DNA of 64,000 nt from Aurantiochytrium sp. KH105 (Eukaryota; Sar; Bigyra; Thraustochytrida; Thraustochytriidae). Shown piece by piece: positions 31,101-39,788 of this stretch. Within the stretch, counting starts at the first letter, position 1; every line of letters starts with the position of its first letter. The stretch is from contig BGKB01000048.1 in NCBI GenBank assembly GCA_003116975.1, forward strand, positions 1 through 64,000, given 5' to 3'. The translations under genes and the position numbers were made by a program. Below the pieces are notes generated by a model that ran no database searches, was not told the origin of the DNA, and saw nothing but the letters and a program-made list of their open reading frames with translations.

Positions 31101-31966
31101 GTTTCTGGGATCATGTCCACGGCAAGATGCTTTTTGAGCTCGACGGCCAGCACGACGCTGCCGCGAGCATTGCCGCACTAGCCACGGACAAGGACACCAA
31201 TGCCTATCTTTTTGCCGGGGATACGTCAGGAATTATCAAAGTATGGAACCTGGCGCATCTTGACAAAGGCGTGGCTCTCGAGAGGGCCAAATTTAAGCTC
31301 AGCAGTCCCCGTAATGAATGGCAGGCTCACAACGAAACCCTCGTGAACATTCAGTACGTGCGCTGGAGCGAGTCCGTATCCTCTCCGCTCGACCTTGTTG
31401 TGACTACGAGCACCGACTGTACCGTCATGTTGTGGACGATTGATGGCGCGTCTATCGGCATGTTTGGTCAAGAACACGCGTGGTCCCTCGGCAGTGCGCT
31501 TTCCTGGGCCAAGCGCAAAACTCTTATTGTACACCGCGCCAAAAAGCTTGGCGAGGCGGTGTCTGTCTTTCATTCCAACACCACCAAACTCAAGTCCTTC
31601 GAGTCTGTGGAGCGCGCCCACGATCGCATTCGGGACGAAGCGAACGAGTACCGAGAGCGTAACGAGGTCGACGGTTTGGCGGTTCTGCGCGCCAAGACGC
31701 GCAACAAGTTCAAGCTCAACTACATGTCCGATGTCCGGGATCGTGAGCGTTTCCTGCAACCTGACCCGACCGCCAGCATGTCCTCTGCGCAGCTTTTGCT
31801 TCTGTCTGCTGCCAAGGCCCGCCGCAAGGGTCCTCGCGAGTTCGCCCCCAAGCCCTCCCAACGAGCGCTCTTGCACCGGGACCAAATCATGCACCGCGTG
31901 AGTCTGCCGGAGCTGGCCCCAGTCGCCGCGCGAGGGCCCGCTCGCTCCGCCTCGGCCTTGCTCTAG
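28124..31966 (+). CDS. EF-hand / WD40-repeat protein, WDR49/WDR64-like (copy 1)
   Basis: 1280 residues, ATG start. An acidic N-terminus (poly DKDGDED) precedes an EF-hand pair: loop 1 DEDGGGGLDMEE (112-123) and loop 2 DANSDGTVDWQE (149-160), both with acidic residues at calcium positions. The rest is two sets of WD40 blades with typical ends such as GSVRLW, RVWDL, IHVWDI, TIKVWNF, LLLWSL, IRFWDH, IKVWNL and TVMLW, separated by low-complexity Ser/Gly loops (about 250-310) and a longer charged linker (about 820-960). The combination EF-hand then two propellers is that of animal WDR49/WDR64/EFCAB8, a family tied to motile cilia and sperm flagella. It probably acts as a calcium-responsive scaffold in the flagellum. 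A second gene of this type lies at 47583-52133. Confidence 0.85.
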   Translation: MSERKGSMAAEEDTKEKDQASAAQHETQSRLVCFEECDDDGNGDGNNDRDKDKDGDEDEDEEENVQSVEQKKPTTKQHTASDMLENARGKGESNMISLDKLQELRLAFELADEDGGGGLDMEEFLNAFGHILGDNLSQRQLSNLFMKIDANSDGTVDWQEFTEFMLLENKGTELMEKEEIKCQYEPQEFEEPVENAKLHHTKRIISTRVLHDMGGVYATCSEDGSVRLWQATKKLAYARTITHNPERPIRNSRRASAGEDARAPGGGTLSTGARQKGKGKQKAPAATSESSNVSESVTSSSSSPPPSKTSQLRPRESMCPVRYQRTAAPAWANDCCFMKESNTLAVATSDRVISFYDTSLGFDCVGRIRPLPNNPLALAYYQGPLSEGREVLACIDDIGFVHVWHLDPAKWLFADTDVDIASRTRVPQGVNRYFRLRVHQDRGSKILIDDTIGAIVSCSSDGVIAFLDIERRRVLRRFQCHEKAVYDFAWIARNKLIASAGIERRILFWNPFTCAVNREINDPDEIDAPILGLCINETEHQLIALNERNVARVWDLVTFYCVQQITFAGPGLKSLSGMVFDEHLQQLVVFDRELHVRHAKVVLPAARKSHQFPVTAALFNESFHQLVSAAGTEIHVWDIFTGSLSFRFLHPHDKENVTSVCFDTGGRRLFTGAHDGTIKVWNFNNGACLGEFTKTVNGEKPPLISITDAEQEITSLACFTDIVEGNGYTVENTYLVATGWDRRVFIFKEKDRDVTESDLALPLPEHVEKAHQDDVNCVVYCGHNTIATAADDGRLLLWSLSSGFLKGRFGHTPSARLLMKPGAFEEHRAGAARRQLLYALNPGSSPFLSSGLQAAGAKKTSMTNGGLALACESEMDFDNDDEIEDADIGDYRRLVRQSTVAAPTRLDASLRARNNNMEAIMPDRRLGLERRATELGGFAKQAEIDFLASAAEKRRKRIQLRGVPRPDRLAIEGLVYLQRLNCLATSGADGFIRFWDHVHGKMLFELDGQHDAAASIAALATDKDTNAYLFAGDTSGIIKVWNLAHLDKGVALERAKFKLSSPRNEWQAHNETLVNIQYVRWSESVSSPLDLVVTTSTDCTVMLWTIDGASIGMFGQEHAWSLGSALSWAKRKTLIVHRAKKLGEAVSVFHSNTTKLKSFESVERAHDRIRDEANEYRERNEVDGLAVLRAKTRNKFKLNYMSDVRDRERFLQPDPTASMSSAQLLLLSAAKARRKGPREFAPKPSQRALLHRDQIMHRVSLPELAPVAARGPARSASALL

Positions 31967-32273
31967 GCCCTCTGCGTCGCGAGGCAAAATCTCCTCGGGC
32001 TTTCGCTTTCCTTGCCAAGTGAAGCGCCTTGGGCAACCCCAAGAAGCAGCGGAGTCGAGCAGAGTCGGCGAAGACATCGACGTCTCAACTCATATCTCAT
32101 TCGATCTCAGCTCACACAAAGCTTCGACTCGTGGAGCCTGCGAAGCCAAGCTGATCTGGGATACCTGGCCTGCCTTGCCTGGCCTTGCCTGGCCTGCCTT
32201 GCCTAGATTGGGACGCGACGACGCGGCGCGCTTCGAGCTGCCGGGGACCTTGTCCACCGTGGACGGAGGAGGA
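31967..32273. other. Tandem spacer with CCTTG repeat
   Basis: Between two plus-strand genes. The frame of the J-protein gene is open through this stretch back to 32019 but the translation is unlike its mature part; GCCTTGCCTGG-type repeats at about 32165-32205 look like a 5' UTR. Confidence 0.5.
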
Positions 32274-33812
32274 ATGCCTCGCGGCCGTTCACGGAGCCGC
32301 GGCGCTGCGGCGGCGTCGCTGGCAGCGCTGGCTTGGGCCGTCCTGCTGAGCGCGCTCGTGGCCTCCGTGGAAAGCGCCTCGCTCTACGACGCTAGCGCGT
32401 ACGAGTACTTTCAGAATGACTTTTATGGGGCGCTAGGTCTTCGCTTCGACGATACGCCCAGCGCGCAAGAGATCAAGCGCGCTTACCGGCAGCTAAGCAG
32501 AGATTTACACCCAGATCGCAATCCTGACGCATCCGCAGATCGATTCCAGGAAATTGTCCGCGCCAAAGAGGTGCTCACAGATGTTGCGCTTCGCGAGGAC
32601 TATGACGAGTTTATCAAAGGTCTCCCGCGAGGCTTTCGCCCCGTCTACGGTCACGAACGAGCTGCCTTTCGTGTCTCCAAGTCAGACCCGACAGTTGTCA
32701 TCTTTGGTGGCTTTCTCTTTTTTCTCGCGGCAGTTTCGTTCTTGCAACGGGCGCAGTGGAGGAGAGAGCGTGCGAGAGCGACCTCGTCAGTCTTTTTCAA
32801 GGAACAAATGATCGCGGCAGGCTCGAGGGGCATCTCGGAAGATGACTTTATGAAAGCCTTTTTGGAGGCCAACCCTGAATTCTCGCGTTCATGGGTCGAT
32901 ACGGTCGGCGCATCTGTGCTCCGCGCTATTCTTGCGCTGTGTCGCGTGCAGCCACGCGCTCTGCGACCTACCAACTTGCCAAAGCGTCAACTTCACAAAG
33001 GCGGAGACAGCGAGGATGATGCGGATCATAGCGCAGACGACGAAAAGGCCCAGGATCCAGAGGACGTCTTGCAGCAAGAAAAGCTTGAAGCAGAGCGCTT
33101 GGAAAGGGCTCGACGAAAGAAGCAAGCGGATGAAAAGCGCCGTGCTCAGCGTCGCGAGGGTATGCGTCAGCAACGTCTCGGGCGCCTCAATGCAGAGTTC
33201 GACACTGACGTGGCTCTCGTCATGCTGGATCTCGGCGTCGATTCTCTCTTCTTGATCTGGCGCGACCAAGGAATTCTGGGCTCAAAAGTCGCTGCAAATA
33301 TTACTCGCGATGACCTCGAACGCAAGGGCAAAGAGGGCTGCAGTCTTTTGCACACCTTGCGCGAATCGCTCCGCGAGATGCTCTCTCCGACGTCGGACCT
33401 TGATCTTCCTGAAGCCTTTTGGGTCCACGTCTTCGACGAAGCTTTCCGTGTGGTGGCTGAAGAACGTCTTGACGCGCAAGAGCGGGAACAAGAGGCGCGC
33501 ATGGCTGCGGAACGCGATCGCATTCGCAAGTTGCAGGAAGACGAGTATTTCGCGCAGACCACACCGAGCTCTGCTGGAAATGCACAACAAGAGTCCTCAA
33601 GTGGCGATGTACTACAAGAATCCTCGAACTCTGTTGAGGCAGACGATGAGTGGGGTCGCGAGCTGGCAGAGCGGGATCGGTTGAAGCGAGAGAAAAAGGA
33701 GGCCGCGAAAAGGCAGCGTCAGGAAAAGGCCGCCCAGAACAAAAAGGTAAATGAGGAGCGCAAGGCCATCTCGGCCGCAGGAAAGAAGGGCGCCAGAAGT
33801 AAACGTCGTTAG
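32274..33812 (+). CDS. Membrane-anchored J-domain (DnaJ) co-chaperone, ER type
   Basis: 512 residues from the ATG at 32274 (MPRGRSRSRG), which gives a clean signal peptide or signal anchor (about 12-35). A J domain follows (about 50-112) with YGALGL, YRQLSRDLHPDRNPD (HPD at 79-81) and LREDYDEF, so it should stimulate an Hsp70 ATPase. A membrane helix lies at about 139-158 (VVIFGGFLFFLAAVSFL). The remainder is cytosolic or lumenal, highly charged with coiled coils (EKLEAERLERARRKK) and a very basic C-terminal tail (KKGARSKRR). The layout J domain near the N-terminus, one membrane span and a charged region resembles DNAJC25/ERdj proteins; exact orthology is unsure. The C-terminal KxKxx-like basic end could aid ER retention. 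Confidence 0.8.
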   Translation: MPRGRSRSRGAAAASLAALAWAVLLSALVASVESASLYDASAYEYFQNDFYGALGLRFDDTPSAQEIKRAYRQLSRDLHPDRNPDASADRFQEIVRAKEVLTDVALREDYDEFIKGLPRGFRPVYGHERAAFRVSKSDPTVVIFGGFLFFLAAVSFLQRAQWRRERARATSSVFFKEQMIAAGSRGISEDDFMKAFLEANPEFSRSWVDTVGASVLRAILALCRVQPRALRPTNLPKRQLHKGGDSEDDADHSADDEKAQDPEDVLQQEKLEAERLERARRKKQADEKRRAQRREGMRQQRLGRLNAEFDTDVALVMLDLGVDSLFLIWRDQGILGSKVAANITRDDLERKGKEGCSLLHTLRESLREMLSPTSDLDLPEAFWVHVFDEAFRVVAEERLDAQEREQEARMAAERDRIRKLQEDEYFAQTTPSSAGNAQQESSSGDVLQESSNSVEADDEWGRELAERDRLKREKKEAAKRQRQEKAAQNKKVNEERKAISAAGKKGARSKRR

Positions 33813-35134
33813 CATTGGTCGAACTATTTGATGCAAATAGCAAAGAAACGTTGGTACCCAGTTCGCCGTGAACTGACTGTGAATCGAATTTTGTTCTCTT
33901 TGTTACAAGGCTTTGATCTACCTTCGATAATCCACAAGCATTGCAGCTGTGAATGACCGACAGATAATGTGCCGCCACCGGTTTCATTGTTCACTGTCAG
34001 TCACGGTGCATTTTCCCAATTAACCGAGGTAGATTTTATGAGCAAGGTGATTTCCCACCTTTATATTTCCCACCTTTATAAATCTGTTGAGCCCATCACC
34101 ACTGGCAGTGAGCAGTACGACGTGTTGCACTTGTGAAACTTCGGATCAGCTCTGACTATGGCCTAAGTTTACGTCCACTATTATCGAATCCCGAACAGCG
34201 ACCGTCGCGCATTCTGCCATTCTGTAGGCCATTTCACACCACCACTCACTACTCAGGCTCAGCTGTTCAATACACCAACCGATAACGCGGAGGTAATTAT
34301 GATTGCGCTTCCGGCCTAGGCCTAGCGCTTCTCGACCCATTCACATCGTCCCAGCACGCCACGACAGACAGTTCGCCACGTCAAACTGAAAGACAGACAG
34401 GCTGCTGCAGACGGCCGGCGCACGCCGCCGTGCAGGACGCTTCCGGTAGGCCATCCCACGCGTCCTCCCGCGCCTCGCTGCCTGGCTGGCTGCCGCCGAA
34501 AGTTCGGAGGGTTGGCCAATTTTCCCCCCCGCCCAGCCCGGCGTCGAGCCCTTTTCTCCAGCCGTTAGCTTTCGTCGCGCTGTAACGAAGTCCCAACTCA
34601 CGGAAAACCCGGACGGAGGGCCCGTGCTCGGCGGCGTTACGCCTCGGCTGCAGACGTTCTGCGCGATCTATCTGCGCCCCGCCGGCGGTTATTGGCGCAC
34701 TCGCTCGCAGGCGTCTCGCTCGCGGCTGCGGCTCTTGCGCGCTTCTGGGTCCGGGGTCCGGGGTCCGCTCCCTCGCACGTGCCGCGCTGTGTTTGCAGCT
34801 GCGGCAGCGGAGCCCGAGTCCACCGGTCGTCTCGTCCACCTCGTCGACGGACGCGACAGCGGCCCCGGCTGCTTGGCAGCTAGCTGCGAGAGCGGGAGCG
34901 GGAGCGTGGCCGCAGCTTTGGTCGTGTCGGCAGGTTTTGCTGCTGCCTCGTTGGGCGCATTCCGGAGTTCCTCTCGTCACATGCCACCTGCAGCGAGATG
35001 CAGCCAGGTGGTCGCATTTCGACTTGGTTACCGTTCTTTGATTCATGCATTCCTCCATTCGGTGCATTCACTGATTCATTGCTTTCATCCATTCGCCTGT
35101 CGGTGCTTTCTCCCTGCCGCTTTCGCTTCCTGGC

Positions 35135-35180
<46 letters not shown>

Positions 35181-35255
35181 GTTGCGCGTGTTCGGCGTTG
35201 CGCAGCGGCCCGAAGTTTGGGAGCAAAGACCGAACGAGGAGCAGGGCGCGGCGGC
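33813..35255. other. Intergenic region upstream of the cystatin gene
   Basis: No gene recognised. The left half is A/T-rich and contains a 16-bp direct repeat with core TTTCCCACCTTTATA twice near 34052-34083; the right half is GC-rich with a CTTT microsatellite. Confidence 0.5.
35135..35180. repeat. (CTTT)n microsatellite
   Basis: About eleven CTTT tetramers, 75 bp upstream of the cystatin start codon, likely in its promoter or 5' UTR. Confidence 0.9.
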
Positions 35256-35729
35256 ATGCAGGTTGTCAGGCTCGCCGCGCGCAGGCCGTGGGCCGCGTGC
35301 GCCGCGGCCGCGCTGGGGCTGCTGGTGCTGCACGTGCTGCTCAGCGCCGCGTCCGGATGGCAGCAGGCGCGCTGGGACGAGGACGCGGCGCCGGCCAAGT
35401 TCACCCTGCGCAGCGGCCTCGAGAACAGCGACTCGCTCCTCGCGCCCTGCGAGGAGCTCCCGCGCGTGGGCGCGCCCATGGGCGGATGGCACGCCGTGGG
35501 CCCGACGCAGGCGCTTCAGGCGTGGCTCGAGGTCAACGAGCTCCTCAAGGCGCGCTTCGGACGCGAAATGGTGGTCGTCGCCGCGGCGCAGCAAGTCGTC
35601 GCGGGGCTCAACAGACGCGTCACGATTCGTGACCCGATCATCGAGTCCATCGGTTGGCAGCTCGCATACTACGTGCCTTTGCAAGGCAGTCCCGAACAAG
35701 TTCGTTTCACTCGCTGTCGGCTGCAATGA
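35256..35729 (+). CDS. Cystatin-family cysteine protease inhibitor with N-terminal signal/anchor
   Basis: 157 residues from the ATG at 35256 (MQVVRLAARR). A basic start and hydrophobic stretch (about 13-33) form a signal peptide or membrane anchor. The inhibitor hallmarks are in order: the conserved glycine segment MGGW at 75-78, the helix around LQAWLEVNELLKARFG, the QVVAG first loop at 113-117 followed by NRRVTI, and YYVPLQGSPEQV near the end in the place of the second loop region. Cystatins block papain-type (C1) proteases by wedging these three parts into the active site. The protein would act in the secretory path, vacuole or outside. The frame is open upstream to 34998 but that part is repeat-driven. 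It faces the kinase gene tail to tail. Confidence 0.78.
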   Translation: MQVVRLAARRPWAACAAAALGLLVLHVLLSAASGWQQARWDEDAAPAKFTLRSGLENSDSLLAPCEELPRVGAPMGGWHAVGPTQALQAWLEVNELLKARFGREMVVVAAAQQVVAGLNRRVTIRDPIIESIGWQLAYYVPLQGSPEQVRFTRCRLQ

Positions 35730-35805
35730 TTATATTACTACACTTGAAAATCAGGAAAGGACATTGTCGTGAATATGTATACTCTTGTCACGTGTGCTCG
35801 CTCAC

Positions 35806-38784
35806 TCACTCGTCGCTTAATTTGGCTGCTGCGGTGGCATCAGCCGAGAGAGTCCTGGACCACGTCTCTACTTCCGGGATGATCTTGTCGAACGTTGGCC
35901 GCTTGCTTGGATCTGAATCCCAGCACTTGCGAAGCAAATTGACAACGACCTTGGGACAATGAGGTGGGATCGATGGCCGCAGACCCTTGAGAACAACCGC
36001 CCTCATTATCTCTGCAGGCGCCATCCCAGGGTACGGTTCTCCCCATGCCACTAGCTCCCAAACAACGACCGCAAAACTGTACACGTCGCTTGGACACCCC
36101 GACTCTTCCCCGCGAAGTGTCTCAGGAGCAGCCCAGAGCGGACTTCCGACGCATGTCATGATCTTGCTCTCATCCTTGATACGTGAGAGCCCAAAGTCAG
36201 CAATCTTCGCATTCCAGTTCTCGTCAAGGAGAACGTTTGGGCTCTTCATATCTCGGTGGATGATGGGCGGGCTTCGGTTGTGTAGATAATTTAGGCCCAG
36301 CGCCATGCCCTCTGTGACCTTGCGGATCAAAGAGAGGTGACGCTTGCGTTCTTTGGGCAGGGGCGATGAGTTGTACGTATAATGTAAACTTCCGCGCGTG
36401 AGTAGTTCCGTCACAAGAAGCAGGTTTGGCGGCTGGTGGTTTGCCCCCAAGAACAGTACGACGTTGGGGTGTCGAAGGGAGAGCATCAATTTACACTCCT
36501 TTTCAAACTCTTTGAGAGCATTCTCAGGAAGGGAAGAGCTGAAGAGCTTCTTTACTGCCACATGCGTACCGTGATAGATTGCCTCGTACACCTCGCCAAA
36601 AGCCCCACTTCCGATCTTAGGTCCCATGCGAAGCTCCGCTGGATCGATTGTGAACTCGAACGCCTCCGCAGCACCTTGCGGTATCTCTCGTGAGCGTGCA
36701 GGCGTCACCACGTCGTCGTCCCATTGCGCGCGCGCTGAGCCAAACAGCGCGTCGCGTGCATTCTCCACTCGCTGCAGAACATCGTTGAAGCTTGGTCGCG
36801 AATCGGCATCTGGCGCCCAGCAGTCTTGCATCAGCTCCTCCAACTTGGCAAAAGCCTTCTCGCACCTCTCTTGGTCTTGGTCATTAAAGGTGAAGGAATT
36901 CATGTCCACCAAGTCTGCGGGCCGCGTTCCCTCGAGAACGCAAAGAGGAATCGCCTCACGGGCCATGCACTCAAATGGTACGGAGAGTGTTAGCAGCTCG
37001 AACAGAACAACACCAAACGCATACACGTCGTTCTTGTCCGTCAGCGCCTCGCCACGTAACATTTCTGGAGAGGCCCAACCAACGGTAGCAACCGCCATAG
37101 GAACGTTGTGAGAAGACCCAGTCGCAGAGTCGTCGCGAGGAGAATGGTTACGATGCGAGGCTTGCGGAATGCCTTCGAGGCTGTTGCTTGGACTCTTTTC
37201 GATCCTTTTCAGAACAATGACATGCTCCTCTTTTGAGGCGGGCCTGTCTGAGGCAGGTGGTAGGTCTGGATCCGGAATCTGGTTGGACTCGCTGTCCTTG
37301 ACGTCATTCAGAATCTGGCTAAAGCCAAAGTCGCTCACCTTACACCTCCAGTCATTGTCAACCAGTACATTGAGACTCTTGAGATCATTGTGGAAGACCG
37401 GGTCATCCAAGTTGTGCAAGAAGGTCATTCCCTGCGCAACGTCCAAAAGCATACGAAGTCGCAGCGAGCTGTGCAATGGTGTCTTGTTGACATGGACGAT
37501 TGTGTACAGCGATCCGCGCGGCATCAGCTCCATGACCATCATGAGAGGTTTCAGACAGACGCCCAAGTGCATGACGATCGCGGGATGGCGAATGCTTGCC
37601 ATGATGGCAGACTCTCTGCCAAAATCCTCCACCAACTGTTGCGTTGGAACCCCATGAATACGTTTCACCGCAACATTTGTGCCGTGCCACTTGGCGGCCA
37701 TGACCGTGCCGAACGCCCCGCTTCCAAGCGTATCACCAAGCGTGAGGTCCGAGAAGCGAACAAGGTGGGAGGAGAGCTTGTTTGTCGACTCTCCAAGGCT
37801 CATGTGCCGCTCCGTGCCTGCTGAAACGTTGCTAGCTGGCGATACTTTGGCAAGGCCGTTGCCAAACCAATTTCGCGTTGCCACATCGACTTTGACGTCG
37901 ATGTTCTCCGCAGCTAATCGCTTGGAGAGACGAAACTCACGCCGCGTCGCGAGCTCCGCAGCACGGAGCGCATATGCAAAGCTTATGTTGCATAGCAAAA
38001 TGCTCATGCTATCCTCGGAAAAAAATGTCCTGTGAACTACGAGATAAGCGATGTGCATGCTCGTGACCAGAGCAAGCGCTCGGAGATACGTCATGCGGCT
38101 AATGATGATAGTAATGTAGTTGGCTGCCGCAAGATATCCCGTGTGAAGAACATCATCGTAGAACCGCTGTTCGCGAATAATGTGTCCAAGAGTGCTTGCA
38201 AACACGAGTCCGCACAACACATGATCGTGGAAAGGGGCCACGCGCGATCGCCAGCGAGGTGACAGCACTCCTAATCCGAGCATGCTCGCAGCGATGATGG
38301 AAGTGCATTGTAAGGTTGCGAGCTTACCAAGAGTGCCAGGCTGCAACGATCCAAATCGTAAAAGGGAGATCCAGAGCCTCAGAGCATCGCTCTGCGCGAG
38401 AACAGCGAAAAATCCGTAGGTCACCATAATTGAAAGATGGCGCTTGCCTTCGTGAAAGCAATGGAACTCGTGCTCGAGATCTTTGTCGCTAAAGCGCAGC
38501 GTTACCGGGTTCATTCGAATGTAGAGATTTAAAATCGTTGTGTTTCCCTCATTGAGACGCGAGAGCTCTGTCATGTCCTCTGCTTCGCTCGAGCCATCAT
38601 TGTGGGAACCAGAACCATTTAGACTTCCATTTTTGCGCTTGCTCAGCGGCGAGCTCACTTGCTGAAGGGAGAATTTGTTGCTGTTCGTCTCAATTGACGC
38701 AAGCAGCTTCTTCGAATATCCTCCAGGCGCAAGCTGATCGTCGCTTAGCACCGTGCGCGTGTGCACAGGGAGCACCAGAGACAT
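35806..38784 (-). CDS. Multi-pass membrane protein with two tandem TKL-type protein kinase domains
   Basis: 992 residues from the ATG at 38784 (MSLVLPVHTR); the frame opens earlier with no ATG, so an extra 5' exon is possible. After a Ser/Asn-rich N-terminus there are about five or six hydrophobic segments (roughly 115-280) forming a membrane module. Kinase domain 1 (about 345-670) has GSGAFGTV, VAVKRI, the catalytic-loop segment FHNDLKSLNVL (HND where HRD is usual), SDFGFS, and a ~60-residue Ser/Pro insert before the VGWASPEML part. Kinase domain 2 (about 720-975) has GSGAFGEV, VAVKKL, IIHRDMKSPNVLL, ADFGLS and LWAAPETL, so it looks fully active. Both resemble RAF/TKL (CTR1-like, DRK-type) kinases. 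It is probably a membrane receptor or sensor that signals by Ser/Thr phosphorylation; the input is unknown. Confidence 0.85.
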   Translation of the reverse strand: MSLVLPVHTRTVLSDDQLAPGGYSKKLLASIETNSNKFSLQQVSSPLSKRKNGSLNGSGSHNDGSSEAEDMTELSRLNEGNTTILNLYIRMNPVTLRFSDKDLEHEFHCFHEGKRHLSIMVTYGFFAVLAQSDALRLWISLLRFGSLQPGTLGKLATLQCTSIIAASMLGLGVLSPRWRSRVAPFHDHVLCGLVFASTLGHIIREQRFYDDVLHTGYLAAANYITIIISRMTYLRALALVTSMHIAYLVVHRTFFSEDSMSILLCNISFAYALRAAELATRREFRLSKRLAAENIDVKVDVATRNWFGNGLAKVSPASNVSAGTERHMSLGESTNKLSSHLVRFSDLTLGDTLGSGAFGTVMAAKWHGTNVAVKRIHGVPTQQLVEDFGRESAIMASIRHPAIVMHLGVCLKPLMMVMELMPRGSLYTIVHVNKTPLHSSLRLRMLLDVAQGMTFLHNLDDPVFHNDLKSLNVLVDNDWRCKVSDFGFSQILNDVKDSESNQIPDPDLPPASDRPASKEEHVIVLKRIEKSPSNSLEGIPQASHRNHSPRDDSATGSSHNVPMAVATVGWASPEMLRGEALTDKNDVYAFGVVLFELLTLSVPFECMAREAIPLCVLEGTRPADLVDMNSFTFNDQDQERCEKAFAKLEELMQDCWAPDADSRPSFNDVLQRVENARDALFGSARAQWDDDVVTPARSREIPQGAAEAFEFTIDPAELRMGPKIGSGAFGEVYEAIYHGTHVAVKKLFSSSLPENALKEFEKECKLMLSLRHPNVVLFLGANHQPPNLLLVTELLTRGSLHYTYNSSPLPKERKRHLSLIRKVTEGMALGLNYLHNRSPPIIHRDMKSPNVLLDENWNAKIADFGLSRIKDESKIMTCVGSPLWAAPETLRGEESGCPSDVYSFAVVVWELVAWGEPYPGMAPAEIMRAVVLKGLRPSIPPHCPKVVVNLLRKCWDSDPSKRPTFDKIIPEVETWSRTLSADATAAAKLSDE

Positions 38785-39788
38785 GGCGCCCACGCCCTCC
38801 GACACCTTGTGCGCCGGTTGGCCTTGAGGCTGGCAGCTTTGAAGCTGCCCTGGAAAATCGAGCTGTTTTACCTCCTGTACAGACACGATCGCTCACCTCG
38901 CTGTCGCAGATCGAGCATCTCGATGCGCACAAGTGTTCAGCCTCTGATATGAGGCGTTAGCCCGAGTGCACACCTTTGTCAATCTGATAAAACTAATCCC
39001 CACATGTGAAAGGCCTCGCTTTCCTTTCTTTCTTTTGCATTGCTCATTCAGTTCAAGAACATTGGCAGCCGCGAGATCCGTTGCCAAAGGCCCTTTCCTG
39101 CTAGAGAGGAGCTTGAGGTGCCACTGGGATTAGCGGCGGACCCTACCATCGAGCCTCTGAGGTTCGCCAAGAACTATCGGCTGAATGCCTTGGGGGCGGG
39201 GGGAAGGGGGAAGGGCGGGTGCGCGCAGAAAAAAAAAATCGTCACGAAGCGATCACACATGCTTCGGAGAAGGCACTCCACTGGAGCAAGCTCGAAACCC
39301 AGTTTTCTGACCTATTGTGCCACCATGAGATTCAACGTTGCGACCCGTGTCACCACTGTGACCAGTGACGTGGGAAAGTTCTAGACCCGATGATATGGCT
39401 GGCCGATGCATCAAGACACGACAGCAACGTCAGGTATTGTACGTATAGCATGCATTCTGACTGCATTGCTTGCTCCGACTCTTATAAAGCCAAACGTAGG
39501 CCCAGAGTATGTGTGTGAGCGAGTAAGTGACCGGTGCTGACCGGCCGAAGTCCGAGTCCGAGTCCGAGTCAGAGTCAATTCCATCAACGGATCTATGCTA
39601 TCAGGGTGTGCACCTTTCACTGGAGTTCTTCCGAACGGACTCGAGAGCGTACGCACGCAGGAACGAGCTGGCACGCACGCAAGTGTAGTTGCTGATTCAG
39701 GCGAATCGAGCCTGAAGCGTGAGACACCCAGCTTCTTGTCGCTCGTGTCGCTGCCGCTGCTGCTGCCGCTCGCTACTGCGTCAAGACC
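38785..39788. other. Divergent intergenic region between kinase and enkurin genes
   Basis: 1 kb containing both promoters. A possible GAG|GTGAGC splice donor on the minus strand near 38892 could belong to a 5' exon of the kinase gene. A GAGTCC hexamer run lies near 39549-39575. No separate gene seen. Confidence 0.45.

Noticed and set aside
34624-35772. 382-codon plus-strand frame overlapping the cystatin gene
   Set aside because: Its middle is encoded by the CTTT microsatellite and the rest is Arg/Ser-rich; the cystatin motifs are in another frame.
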